Assembly: GCA_039030335.1 (NCBI GenBank)
Contig: JBCCEJ010000014.1
Span: forward strand, 19,804-83,803
Direction of reading: 5' to 3'
Source of the DNA: JBCCEJ01 sp039030335
Lineage (GTDB): Bacteria; Pseudomonadota; Gammaproteobacteria; HK1
DNA length: 64,000 bases
Of this stretch, positions 53,514 through 62,335 are shown one piece after another (within the stretch, counting starts at the first letter, position 1; the number at the start of each line of letters is the position of its first letter). A program made the position numbers and the translations under genes. Under the pieces are notes generated by a model. The model did no database searches. It worked only from the letters and a program-made list of their open reading frames with translations, and had not been told where the DNA came from.

Positions 53514-55892
53514 TTATTCGGCCGCTTCAGCCTGGCCAGACTGCATCGCAGACCACACGCGTTCAGGTGTTGCCGGCATTTCGATATCGGTAACACCAAA
53601 CGGACTCAACGCGTTGATGACTGCGTTGATGACTGCCGGTGGCGAACCGATAGCACCAATTTCTCCGCAGCCTTTCACACCCAACGGATTGAACGGACAC
53701 GGTGTTTCGGTCACGTCGGTGAGGAAGCTCGGGACATTGTCAGCACGCGGCATCGTGTAGTCCATGAACGAGCCGCTCAGCAGCTGACCTTCATTGTCGT
53801 AGACACCATTTTCAAGCAATGCCTGACCGATCCCCTGCACGACACCCCCGTGCACCTGACCATCGACGATCAGCGGGTTGATGATGTTGCCGACGTCGTC
53901 GACGCACGTGAACTTCACAACGTCGGTGATGCCCGTGCGTGGATCGACTTCGACCTCACAGACGTAAGCGGCATACGGGAAGTTGAAGTTCATCGGATCG
54001 AAGAACGCCTGCTCGCTCAAGCCCGGTTCCAGTTCTTCCAAGGGGTAGTTGTGCGGGACATAAGCGGCAAAAGCGACTTCGGCGATGTTCACGGCTTTGT
54101 CCGAACCGGCAACGGTGAAGTTACCGTCCTCGAACTCGATATCTTCAGCCGCCGCCTCCATCAGATGCGCGGCAATTTTCTTGCCCTTGTCGATGATCTT
54201 GTCGGCCGCTTTGACGATGGCACTGCCGCCAACTGAGAGCGAGCGCGAGCCGAACGTCCCCATGCCCATCTGACCGTTAGCCGTGTCACCTTCGACGATC
54301 TCGATGTTCTCAAACGGAATGCCGAGTTTGTCGGAGACGATCTGGGCAAAGGTCGTGGCGTGACCCTGGCCGTGCGAATGCGCGCCGGAAAAGACCGTGA
54401 CAGAACCGGTTGCGTTGAACCGGAGCTCGGCCGATTCCCATAGTCCCGCGCGCGCGCCAAGCTGGCCCGCGATCGCACTCGGCGCAGCGCCAGTTGCCTC
54501 GATGGGCAGCGAATAGCCGATGCCGCGCAGTTTGCCGGCAGACTGCGAGGACGCCTTGCGGGCCGCGTAGCCTGCAACATCAGCTGCTTCGAGCGCCTTG
54601 TCCATCGTCTTGGCGTAGTCACCCGAATCGTAGAGCAAAGCAACTGGTGTCTGATACGGAAACGCATCGGGTGCAATGAAGTTGCGTCGCCGCAGTTCCA
54701 CCGGGTCGAGCCCGATTTCATACGCAGCTTTCTCGATGATGCGCTCTAGCAGGTACGTCGCTTCAGGACGGCCCGCCCCGCGATAGGCATCCACTGGTGT
54801 GGTGTTTGTGAAGACCGCCCGCACCTGACAGAAGATCTGCGGGGTTGTGTACTGACCCGCAAACAACGTTGCGTAAAGGTACGTGGGGATCAACGGCGCG
54901 AACGCAGACAGATACGCGCCCATGTTTGCCGTGGTGTGCACGCGGAAGGCCAGGAACCTGCCGTCGGCATCCATTGCGAGATCGGCGGTCGTGACGTGAT
55001 CGCGCCCGTGCGCATCACTCACGAACGCTTCACTGCGCGTGGCCGTCCATTTGATGGTTGCACCCATTCGACGTGCTGCCCAACAGATAACGGCATATTC
55101 GGCGTAAGGATAGATCTTCGACCCAAAGCCGCCGCCAACGTCTGGTGAGATAACGCGGAACTTGTGCTCGGGCTGTTGCAGCACGAATGCCCCGATCAGC
55201 AAGCGCACGGCGTGGGGAGCCTGAGCGGTACAATGCAACGTCAGATCGCCGGTTGCCGGCGCGAAGCTCGCGATGGCAGAGCGCGGTTCCATCGCGTTCG
55301 GGATCAGACGATTGTTGACCAGCTCGACGCGCGTGACATGAGCCGCTTGAGAAACGGCCTCATCCACTGGTGCACTCTCACCAATCTCCCAGACGAAGCA
55401 CGTATTGCCTGGAGCCTCATCCCAGATCTGAGGCGCGTCGTCGGCGGCTGCGGTAGCAGTCGCGACGACTGCCGGGAGTGATGCGTAGTCGACTTCGACG
55501 AGTTCGGCCGCGTCCATCGCGGCATTGCGCGAGTCAGCGATCACCACCGCGACCAGCTCACCGACGAAACGCACCCGGTCGGTCGCAATGATCGGCCACG
55601 GCGGCTCGATCATTGGCGAACCGTCTGGCTGCGTGATGCCCCAGCCGACCGGCATTCCGCCTACGCCATCAGCGGCGACGTCTGCGCCCGTCAAGACGGC
55701 ACGTACACCGGGCGCTGCGGCCGCAGCGGTCGTGCTGACGCTCGCGAGGTCAGCATGCGCGTGAGGGGAACGAACAAATGCAGCGAAGAGTTGTCCCGGT
55801 AGGTTCACGTCATCGACATAATTGCCTGCGCCGGTGATAAAACGTTGGTCTTCTACGCGCCTTACTGCGGCGCCAATACCTTTTTCGTTCAT
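53514..55892 (-). CDS. Molybdenum hydroxylase large subunit, form II (CoxL-like)
   Basis: 792 residues. The Mo-pterin subunit begins GIGAAVRRVEDQRFITGAGNYVDD, has DVGGGFGSK, and the active-site loop reads AYRGAGRPEATY. True aerobic CO dehydrogenases (form I) have AYXCSFR with a Cys, which is absent. The enzyme therefore hydroxylates some organic compound, and the CO role can be excluded on motif. The C-terminal VKGCGEIGAIGSPPAVINA has the catalytic Glu that takes part in hydroxylation. The ATG at 55892 lies four bases after the small-subunit stop; the longer frame overlaps that gene. No MoCo-insertion gene (CoxF/XdhC-like) is in the window. Confidence 0.93.
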   Translation of the reverse strand: MNEKGIGAAVRRVEDQRFITGAGNYVDDVNLPGQLFAAFVRSPHAHADLASVSTTAAAAAPGVRAVLTGADVAADGVGGMPVGWGITQPDGSPMIEPPWPIIATDRVRFVGELVAVVIADSRNAAMDAAELVEVDYASLPAVVATATAAADDAPQIWDEAPGNTCFVWEIGESAPVDEAVSQAAHVTRVELVNNRLIPNAMEPRSAIASFAPATGDLTLHCTAQAPHAVRLLIGAFVLQQPEHKFRVISPDVGGGFGSKIYPYAEYAVICWAARRMGATIKWTATRSEAFVSDAHGRDHVTTADLAMDADGRFLAFRVHTTANMGAYLSAFAPLIPTYLYATLFAGQYTTPQIFCQVRAVFTNTTPVDAYRGAGRPEATYLLERIIEKAAYEIGLDPVELRRRNFIAPDAFPYQTPVALLYDSGDYAKTMDKALEAADVAGYAARKASSQSAGKLRGIGYSLPIEATGAAPSAIAGQLGARAGLWESAELRFNATGSVTVFSGAHSHGQGHATTFAQIVSDKLGIPFENIEIVEGDTANGQMGMGTFGSRSLSVGGSAIVKAADKIIDKGKKIAAHLMEAAAEDIEFEDGNFTVAGSDKAVNIAEVAFAAYVPHNYPLEELEPGLSEQAFFDPMNFNFPYAAYVCEVEVDPRTGITDVVKFTCVDDVGNIINPLIVDGQVHGGVVQGIGQALLENGVYDNEGQLLSGSFMDYTMPRADNVPSFLTDVTETPCPFNPLGVKGCGEIGAIGSPPAVINAVINALSPFGVTDIEMPATPERVWSAMQSGQAEAAE

Positions 55893-55896
55893 CCGG

Positions 55897-56361
55897 TTAC
55901 CCTCGCATTGCAGCCGCGCCCGCGCGGATTGCCTTGACGATGTTGTGATAACCGGTGCATCGACAGATATTGCCTTCGAGCCAGGCGCGCACTTCGTCTT
56001 CGCTAGGGTCCGCATTTTGCGATACCAGATCGACCGCACTCATGATCATCCCGGGCGTACAGAAGCCACACTGCAGTGCGTGATGTTCACGGAACGCAGC
56101 CTGCATCGAATGCAGCTCGCCACCGTTTGCGAGACCCTCGATCGTCGTGACCTCCGCACCGTCGGCCTGCCACGCGAGCATCGTGCAGGATTTCACCGAC
56201 TCCCCGTTCACATGGACGACGCAGGCACCGCACTGACTGGTATCACAGCCCACGTGAGTGCCGGTAAGACCGAGGTCGTCGCGCAGCATCTGCACCAGCA
56301 GCGTACGCTCTTCGATCTCGGCCGAAATCGGCGCGCCATTGAGTGTTAAAGAGACATTCAT
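55897..56361 (-). CDS. Molybdenum hydroxylase [2Fe-2S] subunit (CoxS-like)
   Basis: 154 residues. The plant-type ferredoxin cluster ligands are in GTHVGCDTSQCGACVV and SCTML; the second cluster is in QCGFCTPGMIM and NICRCTGYHNIVKAI. The start at 56361 follows GGAGGAG and removes the extra N-terminal frame back to 56520. It is the first gene of the small-large-medium operon on the reverse strand and is divergent from the MAPEG gene with 190 bases between the starts. Confidence 0.93.
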   Translation of the reverse strand: MNVSLTLNGAPISAEIEERTLLVQMLRDDLGLTGTHVGCDTSQCGACVVHVNGESVKSCTMLAWQADGAEVTTIEGLANGGELHSMQAAFREHHALQCGFCTPGMIMSAVDLVSQNADPSEDEVRAWLEGNICRCTGYHNIVKAIRAGAAAMRG

Positions 56362-56551
56362 AGGATTTCGCTCCTCCATTTGAATGGTCTGAGTTTGTTG
56401 GTTAGTAGGCCGTCCACCAGGGGTAGACCACCTTCTGGTCCGCATGTTGACCGACACCGCAAGCCGGTGCAAATGAGCGGGAGAGGGCGTCAGGAACCAA
56501 ACCGTGAAATGCACATCCAAGCGGCAGGATCACGCGATTGAGATTCCTCGG

Positions 56552-56932
56552 ATGCCCGTTACACCGATGTACGCTGCCGCACTCGGGCTGGTGTTTTTTG
56601 CCCTGAGTGTCAGGACCATTCTCGCGCGCAGACGTTTAAAGGTTGCGGTGGGTGACGGGCAGGATCCGGCCATGTTGAGAGCGATGCGTGTGCACTCGAA
56701 CTTCGCCGAATACGTGCCGATCACGCTGCTATTGATGTTCTTTGCAGAACAATTGGGCACTGATACATGGCAGATTCACGCGCTCGGCACGGCGCTGCTC
56801 GCCGGGCGGTTGATACACGCGATCGGGGTCAGCCGCGCCAACGAGGACTACCGTCTTCGCGTTACCGGCATGGCGTTGACGTTCACGGCGTTGCTGTCTT
56901 CAGCCGGCGCCGTCGCTCGCGCCTATCTCTAA
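56552..56932 (+). CDS. MAPEG-family membrane protein
   Basis: 126 residues, four membrane helices. The motifs PMYAAALGLVFFALSVRTILARR, RAMRVHSNFAEYVPITLLLMF and GRLIHAIGVSRANEDYRLRV match MAPEG proteins of the YecN type, whose RxxxNxxEY block holds the glutathione-binding residues. Bacterial members are inner-membrane proteins of mostly unknown reaction. The ATG at 56552 is preferred; an upstream frame to 56504 exists. It converges on the zinc alcohol dehydrogenase gene. Confidence 0.85.
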   Translation: MPVTPMYAAALGLVFFALSVRTILARRRLKVAVGDGQDPAMLRAMRVHSNFAEYVPITLLLMFFAEQLGTDTWQIHALGTALLAGRLIHAIGVSRANEDYRLRVTGMALTFTALLSSAGAVARAYL

Positions 56933-56963
56933 AGAGGTAACGCGCCGCAGAGTTGAAGCGCGG

Positions 56964-57983
56964 TTAAAGCTCGAATACGCCTTTGCCGGTATTTTGCCGG
57001 TCGAACATGACATACGCCTCCGGCGCCTCGTCCAGTGACCAGCGGTGGGAAAACAACGCGTCGACGTCGATGTTGCGGTCTACGCAAAAGCGCGCGCACT
57101 CCGCCTGCCCGTTCTGGCTGAACGTCCAGGAGCCCACGATGGTGAGCTGTTTCTTGATGACGTCGTTACTGACGTCGTACGTCACCTCGCCGCCCATGCC
57201 TACATAACAGATGCGCCCCCAGACCTTGCATGCGCGTGCGCCCTGTAAGCGGGCCTCAGCCGACGACGTACAGTCGAGCACACAGTCCACACCGCGTCCG
57301 CCAGTCAGCTCCCTCAGAGCTTCGACCGGGTCTTCAGCACGCGGATCGATCACCGCATCGGCGCCGAACCCGAGCGCCGCATCGCGCCGTGATGACTCGA
57401 TGTCCAGTGATATCACCCGGGCGCCCATGGCAGCGGCCAGCTGGGTGCCACTCAACCCGACGGGACCTTGTCCGAAGATGGCAATCGTGTCGCGTCCGGA
57501 CAGCCCGAGCCTCATCAGTCCGCCGTACGCCGTGCCGGTTCCACAGGAGATCGCGGCGCCCGCCGAGAACGACAGTTCTTCGGGTAAGGGAATGCAGGTA
57601 TACGCCGGCACGAGCATGTATTCAGCATGTGAACCATGCCCCGTATTGCCGTAGACCGTAGAGCCGTCTTCGCAAAGTTGCGTCCAACCGTCACGACAGT
57701 GAATGCACACCCCACACCCGCTGTAGTGATGGTCCATGACACGGTCACCTACCCGCGCCTGCTTCGGACTGACATCCGGGCCGACAGCCGCGACTATGCC
57801 GCATGGCTCATGCCCGGCGATAAGGCGGGGTCTGCTGCCCGCCGGCGCGCGCAGCGTGTTCAGGTCCGAACCGCACATACCAGATGCCTTGATCTGGATA
57901 ACCACTTCGCCTGGACCGGGCGTCGGGTCTGGCGTGTCGGCAACCTCGACGTTGCGATCCCCGGTGAAGAACACGGCCTTCAT
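56964..57983 (-). CDS. Zinc-dependent medium-chain alcohol dehydrogenase (MDR)
   Basis: 339 residues of the MDR family near threonine/sorbitol dehydrogenases. Catalytic zinc ligands are GMCGSDLNTL (Cys) and AGHEPCGIV (His-Glu); the structural zinc motif is GCGVCIHCRDGWTQLCE. The Rossmann domain reads IFGQGPVGLSGTQLAAAMG, followed by SLDIESSRRD, with Asp favouring NAD. It oxidises an alcohol or polyol; the substrate is unknown. The ATG at 57983 follows GGAGGA at seven bases, which fixes the start two codons inside the longest frame. It is divergent from the maleate-isomerase-like gene. Confidence 0.9.
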   Translation of the reverse strand: MKAVFFTGDRNVEVADTPDPTPGPGEVVIQIKASGMCGSDLNTLRAPAGSRPRLIAGHEPCGIVAAVGPDVSPKQARVGDRVMDHHYSGCGVCIHCRDGWTQLCEDGSTVYGNTGHGSHAEYMLVPAYTCIPLPEELSFSAGAAISCGTGTAYGGLMRLGLSGRDTIAIFGQGPVGLSGTQLAAAMGARVISLDIESSRRDAALGFGADAVIDPRAEDPVEALRELTGGRGVDCVLDCTSSAEARLQGARACKVWGRICYVGMGGEVTYDVSNDVIKKQLTIVGSWTFSQNGQAECARFCVDRNIDVDALFSHRWSLDEAPEAYVMFDRQNTGKGVFEL

Positions 57984-58331
57984 GCACAATCCTCCGCAAA
58001 GCGATCATCAAGAGTGCGGACGTCCATGTCAGCTGTCACGGACATTCGCTCGCAGTAGCCAAGAGGTCGCGGCGCATAGAGTGACGCGCCGCACTACCTG
58101 CGCCAGGACCGATTGTGTGAACAATACCTCGCACTTGTCACGCCCGGGTTGCGCCTTGGCGCCGTGACCAACGGATGACAACTTGGCTGGCGTACGCGAA
58201 CTGGCTGATGCTGTGGTCTTTTCGCTTGCCCGTGCATGAGCCTCACGGCATTGTACTGTGGGTCCCGCCACGAAGGCCGGTCGACGCCATCAGTCGCCTT
58301 CGACGCCTCCACCTCATCGCCGGAGTCAGAT
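57984..58331. promoter_or_regulatory. 348-base divergent promoter region with an operator-like inverted repeat
   Basis: This stretch lies between two divergent genes and holds no supported gene. ATTGTGTGAACAAT at 58112-58125 is a perfect five-base inverted repeat with a four-base centre (ATTGT, GTGA, ACAAT), the kind of site bound by GntR-type regulators. It is the best candidate operator for the two transcripts, but no regulator gene is adjacent. No clear -35/-10 pair could be fixed. Confidence 0.4.
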
Positions 58332-59075
58332 ATGCCAGACATTTCCACCCGCGTTTATGGCGACCGCGCCCGCATCGGGCTCGTCGTGCCGTCCACCAAC
58401 ACCGTGGCCGAAACGGAATTCTGGCGGCTGGCACCGAAGGGCGTGAGCGTGCACACCTCTCGTATGCCGTTTTTTCCGGACGTGAATGACGAGCCGTTCG
58501 CCGTGATGGAGGAAGCTGTGCCGCGCGTACTCGAGGAAGCCGTCTCCGCTGATCCGTCGGTCATCGCGTACGGATGTACCGCGAGTTCGGCGGTCGGCAA
58601 TGCGCTCGACAAACAGCAGAAGCTGCAGGAGATGACCAACCGCGAAACCGTCACCGCTGCTGGTGCACTGCTCGCCGCGCTGCGGCACTTGAACGTGACG
58701 CGCGTTGTGCTCGTCACGCCATATCCGCAGTACATCAATGACAAGGAACGCGTGTTCTTCGCAGCCAACGGTATTGAAGTCATAGCGGACGAAAGCGTTA
58801 TCGTGAGCCCCGCGCAACAGGAGCTGAAAGAGATGTACAAGGTGCCGACAGACGAACTGCAGGCACGTGCCATCGCGCTGGGTCAACGTGAAGACGCCGA
58901 GGCGGTTGTACTCAGCTGCTGCGACATGCCGACCCTCGATGCGATCGACAATATCGAAACAGCTCTCGGCAAACCCGTGATATCCAGTGTGTCCGCGCTC
59001 TTCTGGCAAGCACTGGAAGCGGCCCGCCTGGACACCCGTCCCGGCGAGGGCGGCCGCCTGCTGCGCGAGGGGTGA
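58332..59075 (+). CDS. Maleate isomerase/arylmalonate decarboxylase-like (Asp/Glu racemase superfamily)
   Basis: 247 residues. RIGLVVPSTNTVAETEFWRL, VIAYGCTASSAVG with the first active-site Cys, RVVLVTPYPQYINDKE and AVVLSCCDMPTLDAI with the second Cys follow the maleate cis-trans isomerase/AMDase layout. These enzymes isomerise maleate or decarboxylate arylmalonates without cofactor. The start at 58332 is the family-like MPDISTRVYGDRARIG; the longer frame has no support. Four bases separate it from the TauD-type dioxygenase gene, so they form an operon. Substrate unknown. Confidence 0.85.
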   Translation: MPDISTRVYGDRARIGLVVPSTNTVAETEFWRLAPKGVSVHTSRMPFFPDVNDEPFAVMEEAVPRVLEEAVSADPSVIAYGCTASSAVGNALDKQQKLQEMTNRETVTAAGALLAALRHLNVTRVVLVTPYPQYINDKERVFFAANGIEVIADESVIVSPAQQELKEMYKVPTDELQARAIALGQREDAEAVVLSCCDMPTLDAIDNIETALGKPVISSVSALFWQALEAARLDTRPGEGGRLLREG

Positions 59076-59079
59076 GCTG

Positions 59080-59958
59080 ATGAGCAAGAAGTTCGAGATA
59101 TCGGAACTGGCACCCTTTGGCGCCGAGATTTCAGGCCTCAACCTCTGGGAAACTCTGGACGCCGAGACGGTAGCGCACCTCGCTTCGCTCTGGTCACGCC
59201 ATGGCTTGTTGCTGTTCCGGCGCCAGGCGCTGTCGGAATCGGAACTCGTCGACTTCAGCGCGGCGTTTGGCAAAGCGGACATTATCGTCCGTGAAGACTG
59301 GCAGTCGGAAAGCCGGCCCGAAGTCATTCGCATTTCGAACATGAAAGACTACTTCGGCAACAGCATCGGCGGGCTGGGCGCGGGCGAGCTCGACTGGCAT
59401 ACCGACCAGAGCTACATGGTGGACCCTGCGACCGGTAGTGTTCTCTACATGGTCGAGATGCCAAGTCCGGCACCGGCGACGTACTGGGCCAACATGCGCC
59501 TTGCCCACGACGCACTGCCCGAGGACCTGGCGGCGCGCGCTGACGACATCGACGTCGTATACGACTATCTCGTGCGCCAGTCGAAGTACGACAACGAACC
59601 GAAGCTGACTGCAGAACTGCGCCGCAAGACACCGCTCGTCACACACCCCCTGGTCAATGTGCACCCGGTAAGCGGCGAACGCGCCTTGTATCTGGATCCC
59701 ACGACCGCGGCGGGAATCGAAGGATGGGATGAGGCCAGTGCGGCAGCCCATTTGAAAGCCATCGCGGCCCACGCGACGCAACCTCAATTCGTATACCGGC
59801 ACGATTGGCAGATCGGCGACGTGGTCATGTGGGACAACGGCTTCCTGATGCATCGGCGCGATGAGTTCGACGCAACCGGTAACCGGCTGTTGAAACGCAC
59901 GACGCTCCGGCTACCGCCCGATCGGCACATCGTGCCGTCGGGTCGGCTCGCCGCATAA
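59080..59958 (+). CDS. TauD/TfdA-family 2-oxoglutarate/Fe(II) dioxygenase
   Basis: 292 residues. The iron site is formed by LDWHTDQSYM (about H107 and D109) and GFLMHRRDEFD (about H258), and the 2-oxoglutarate Arg lies in KRTTLRL (about R273). The family includes taurine, alkylsulfate and phenoxyacetate dioxygenases, which release a sulfo, amine or aryl group by hydroxylation. The ATG at 59080 follows GAGGGGTGAG; the long upstream frame overlaps the previous gene. It is co-transcribed with the maleate-isomerase-like gene. The substrate cannot be deduced. Confidence 0.9.
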   Translation: MSKKFEISELAPFGAEISGLNLWETLDAETVAHLASLWSRHGLLLFRRQALSESELVDFSAAFGKADIIVREDWQSESRPEVIRISNMKDYFGNSIGGLGAGELDWHTDQSYMVDPATGSVLYMVEMPSPAPATYWANMRLAHDALPEDLAARADDIDVVYDYLVRQSKYDNEPKLTAELRRKTPLVTHPLVNVHPVSGERALYLDPTTAAGIEGWDEASAAAHLKAIAAHATQPQFVYRHDWQIGDVVMWDNGFLMHRRDEFDATGNRLLKRTTLRLPPDRHIVPSGRLAA

Positions 59959-59989
59959 GCCCGGCGCCGAAATCGGCTCTGCGTAACCG

Positions 59990-60967
59990 CTAATCCCCAC
60001 TGCTAGCCGCTTTGGCGAGCGTTCGTTCGACCTCACGGGCGATGTCCGCTCCCCGCGTGTGGTGCAGGCCGTGCCCGGCACCTTCCAGCACGACCACCCG
60101 GGCGCGCGGATGCGAGTTGAATCGCCTGGCGTGATTCCACCCGGGCACCACCTGGTCATCGCTGCCCGTGATCATCAACATAGGCACCTTGAGTTCAGCG
60201 TAGCGCTCACGCTGTTCTTTCAAGTAGTCACTCAACCGTGCGACGTCTTCGGAGCTGCTGGCGTATGCATTGGGCCGAAGCGACAGTTCCATGCCGATAT
60301 CGCTCTTCAGACCGGTCGGCACGGACTCGGGTGCATAGATGTACTCCAACGCTCCGTCTGCCGCGGCGACCGCAGCCGGATAGAACAGTGTGTGCGTGAA
60401 GAGCGGGCCCGCGATGGGCTGGTGAGACAGCGCGATGTGCCAGGCGACGCCGCTTTTCCATGGATGCGTGGCGCCTCCCAGTGACACCACGGCCCGCGTC
60501 TCATCGGGGTAGGCCAGCGCATAAGCGAGTATCAGCGCGCCGCTCCACGAGTGCCCGACGAGAACCGGTCGGGAAACGCCGAGCTTCGTAAGCGCCTCGT
60601 GCAGCACGGCAGCCTGGATGCGCGGCGACGCCCATGCTTCGCTCAGCCGCTCGCTGTAGCCATAACCGGGGCGGTCGAAGAGCAGCAACCGGTAGCGGTC
60701 CTGAAACACGGGTACCAGCGAACGCTCGAACTCACGCAGGTTGGAGCTGGCACCGTGGAGCAGCACCAGGGTAACCGGGGCATCACGCTCGCCGGTGTCG
60801 AGGTAGTGCTGCCGTCCGAGTGCGGTATCGATGAAGTCACCATGCGGCGGAAAGGCCGCCTCGACGCGGCTGACGGCGTTTGCCGTGTACGCACCGGCGA
60901 GTAAGAGCAGCGACACGGTTGCAGCCATGGTGGCGATGACCCAGCGAAGCCAACGATACGCAGACAC
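59990..60967 (-). CDS. Membrane-anchored alpha/beta hydrolase
   Basis: 325 residues. One N-terminal membrane helix (WVIATMAATVSLLLLAGAYTANAV) precedes a hydrolase fold: LLHGASSNLREFE, DRPGYGYSER, the nucleophile elbow LVGHSWSGALILAYAL, the Asp after MLMITGSDDQVVPG and the His in LEGAGHGLHH. It therefore probably acts at the periplasmic side of the inner membrane. A GTG start at 60967 follows AAGGAG. It converges on the TauD gene with 31 bases between stops, and is divergent from the LLM gene downstream. Substrate unknown. Confidence 0.85.
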   Translation of the reverse strand: MSAYRWLRWVIATMAATVSLLLLAGAYTANAVSRVEAAFPPHGDFIDTALGRQHYLDTGERDAPVTLVLLHGASSNLREFERSLVPVFQDRYRLLLFDRPGYGYSERLSEAWASPRIQAAVLHEALTKLGVSRPVLVGHSWSGALILAYALAYPDETRAVVSLGGATHPWKSGVAWHIALSHQPIAGPLFTHTLFYPAAVAAADGALEYIYAPESVPTGLKSDIGMELSLRPNAYASSSEDVARLSDYLKEQRERYAELKVPMLMITGSDDQVVPGWNHARRFNSHPRARVVVLEGAGHGLHHTRGADIAREVERTLAKAASSGD

Positions 60968-61156
60968 GCACTGCTCCTTGCCAGTTGCCCTGAAGCAAAT
61001 TGATGACGAGGCGGGTCAACGCCCGGGCATAGCAACACCCGCGCCCGGTTGCCGACGTGCCAGGGATATGGGTCCGAAGAGACTTGAAGCCAACGGCCGG
61101 AACGCGCCCACGTGGTACGATTCGAGCCCTTGACAGCCACAATCCGGACGAGCGTT

Positions 61157-62308
61157 ATGCGCCCCGATCGACTCGGCTTCGGCATCTTCCTGGCCCCCTT
61201 TCACGCACTTCACGAGGACCCCACTGCAGCTCTCGAAAGGGACATGCAGCTCGTCCAGCATCTCGACATGCTGGACTACGACGAAGCCTGGATTGGCGAG
61301 CATCATTCCGGCGGTTTCGAAATCATTGCGTCGCCGGAAGTGTTCATCGCCGCCGCTGCGCAGAATACGCGTCATATCCGGCTCGGTACCGGCGTCTGTT
61401 CGCTGCCGTATCACCATCCCTTCATGCTGGCTGACCGCATGGTACAGCTCGACCACATGACGCGCGGGCGCGCCATGTTCGGAGTGGGCCCTGGCGCGCT
61501 GTCGGGCGACGCTTTTCAGATGGGCATCGATCCGGCCGACCAGCGCCGCAGGATGGATGAATCACTCGACGCGATCATGGCGCTGTATCGAGGCGAGCGG
61601 GTCGATATGAAAACCGACTGGTTCGAATTACGTGGCGCGCGCCTGCAGTTGGAGGCTTATACGCGGCCGCATATCGAGATGGCCGTGGCCTGCGCGCGCT
61701 CTCCTGTAGGGGCAGTCGCTGCCGGCAAGAACGGCATTGGCATGTTGTCGATTGGCGGTACCTCCGACGAGGCCATGAAAGTGCATGCGAACAACTGGGC
61801 AACCTGTGAAGCGTCAGCCGCTGAACACGGCCAGCGGGTAGACCGCAGTAAGTGGCGCGTCGTCAGCCTTGCGCACATTGCCGAGACGCGCGAACAGGCG
61901 CGTGACAACGTCCGCCACGGTCTCGAACTCTGGGCGAAGTACTTTCGGGAGGTCGCAACGTTCCCGATCGTCCCGGACGGCATCGACGACGCCTACGAGT
62001 ACTTGCTCGAGAACAAACTCGCCTGCATCGGCACGCCGGATGATGCCATCGCGTACATCGAGAGCCTGTTGGCGGGCTCCGGCGGCTTCGGTCTGTTTCT
62101 CGAACTGGCGCACAACTGGGCTGACTTCCCGGCGACGAAGCGCCACTACGAACTTATGACCCGCTACGTTCGGCCTCACTTCCAGAACACGCTGGAGCAA
62201 CGTGCGACCAGCTACGACTACAGCCACAAGAACCGGGACGTCTTCGTCGGTGCCGCGTCTCAAGCCGTCCAGGCGGCGATCGATGCGCACAAGCAGAACC
62301 ACGGTTAG
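61157..62308 (+). CDS. LLM-class flavin-dependent monooxygenase (bacterial-luciferase-like)
   Basis: 383 residues. FGIFLAPFHALHEDPTAALERD at the N-terminus, DEAWIGEHHSGGFEIIASPEVFIAAAA, IRLGTGVCSLPYHHPFMLADRMVQLDHMTRGR and FGVGPGALSGDAFQMG match limonene-monooxygenase-like and alkane-monooxygenase-like members. They take FMNH2 from a flavin reductase; none is adjacent, the nearest being at 3.3 kb. The start at 61157 (MRPDRLGFG) fits the family; the frame to 61112 does not. Twenty-seven bases separate it from hldE. Confidence 0.88.
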   Translation: MRPDRLGFGIFLAPFHALHEDPTAALERDMQLVQHLDMLDYDEAWIGEHHSGGFEIIASPEVFIAAAAQNTRHIRLGTGVCSLPYHHPFMLADRMVQLDHMTRGRAMFGVGPGALSGDAFQMGIDPADQRRRMDESLDAIMALYRGERVDMKTDWFELRGARLQLEAYTRPHIEMAVACARSPVGAVAAGKNGIGMLSIGGTSDEAMKVHANNWATCEASAAEHGQRVDRSKWRVVSLAHIAETREQARDNVRHGLELWAKYFREVATFPIVPDGIDDAYEYLLENKLACIGTPDDAIAYIESLLAGSGGFGLFLELAHNWADFPATKRHYELMTRYVRPHFQNTLEQRATSYDYSHKNRDVFVGAASQAVQAAIDAHKQNHG

Positions 62309-62335
62309 CTGGCGGGCCCGTCGAGAGCAAGCGCG

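Noticed and set aside
53514..56361. Aerobic CO dehydrogenase (coxSLM)
   Set aside because: The large subunit has AYRGAGR and not the Cys-containing AYXCSFR loop required for CO oxidation.
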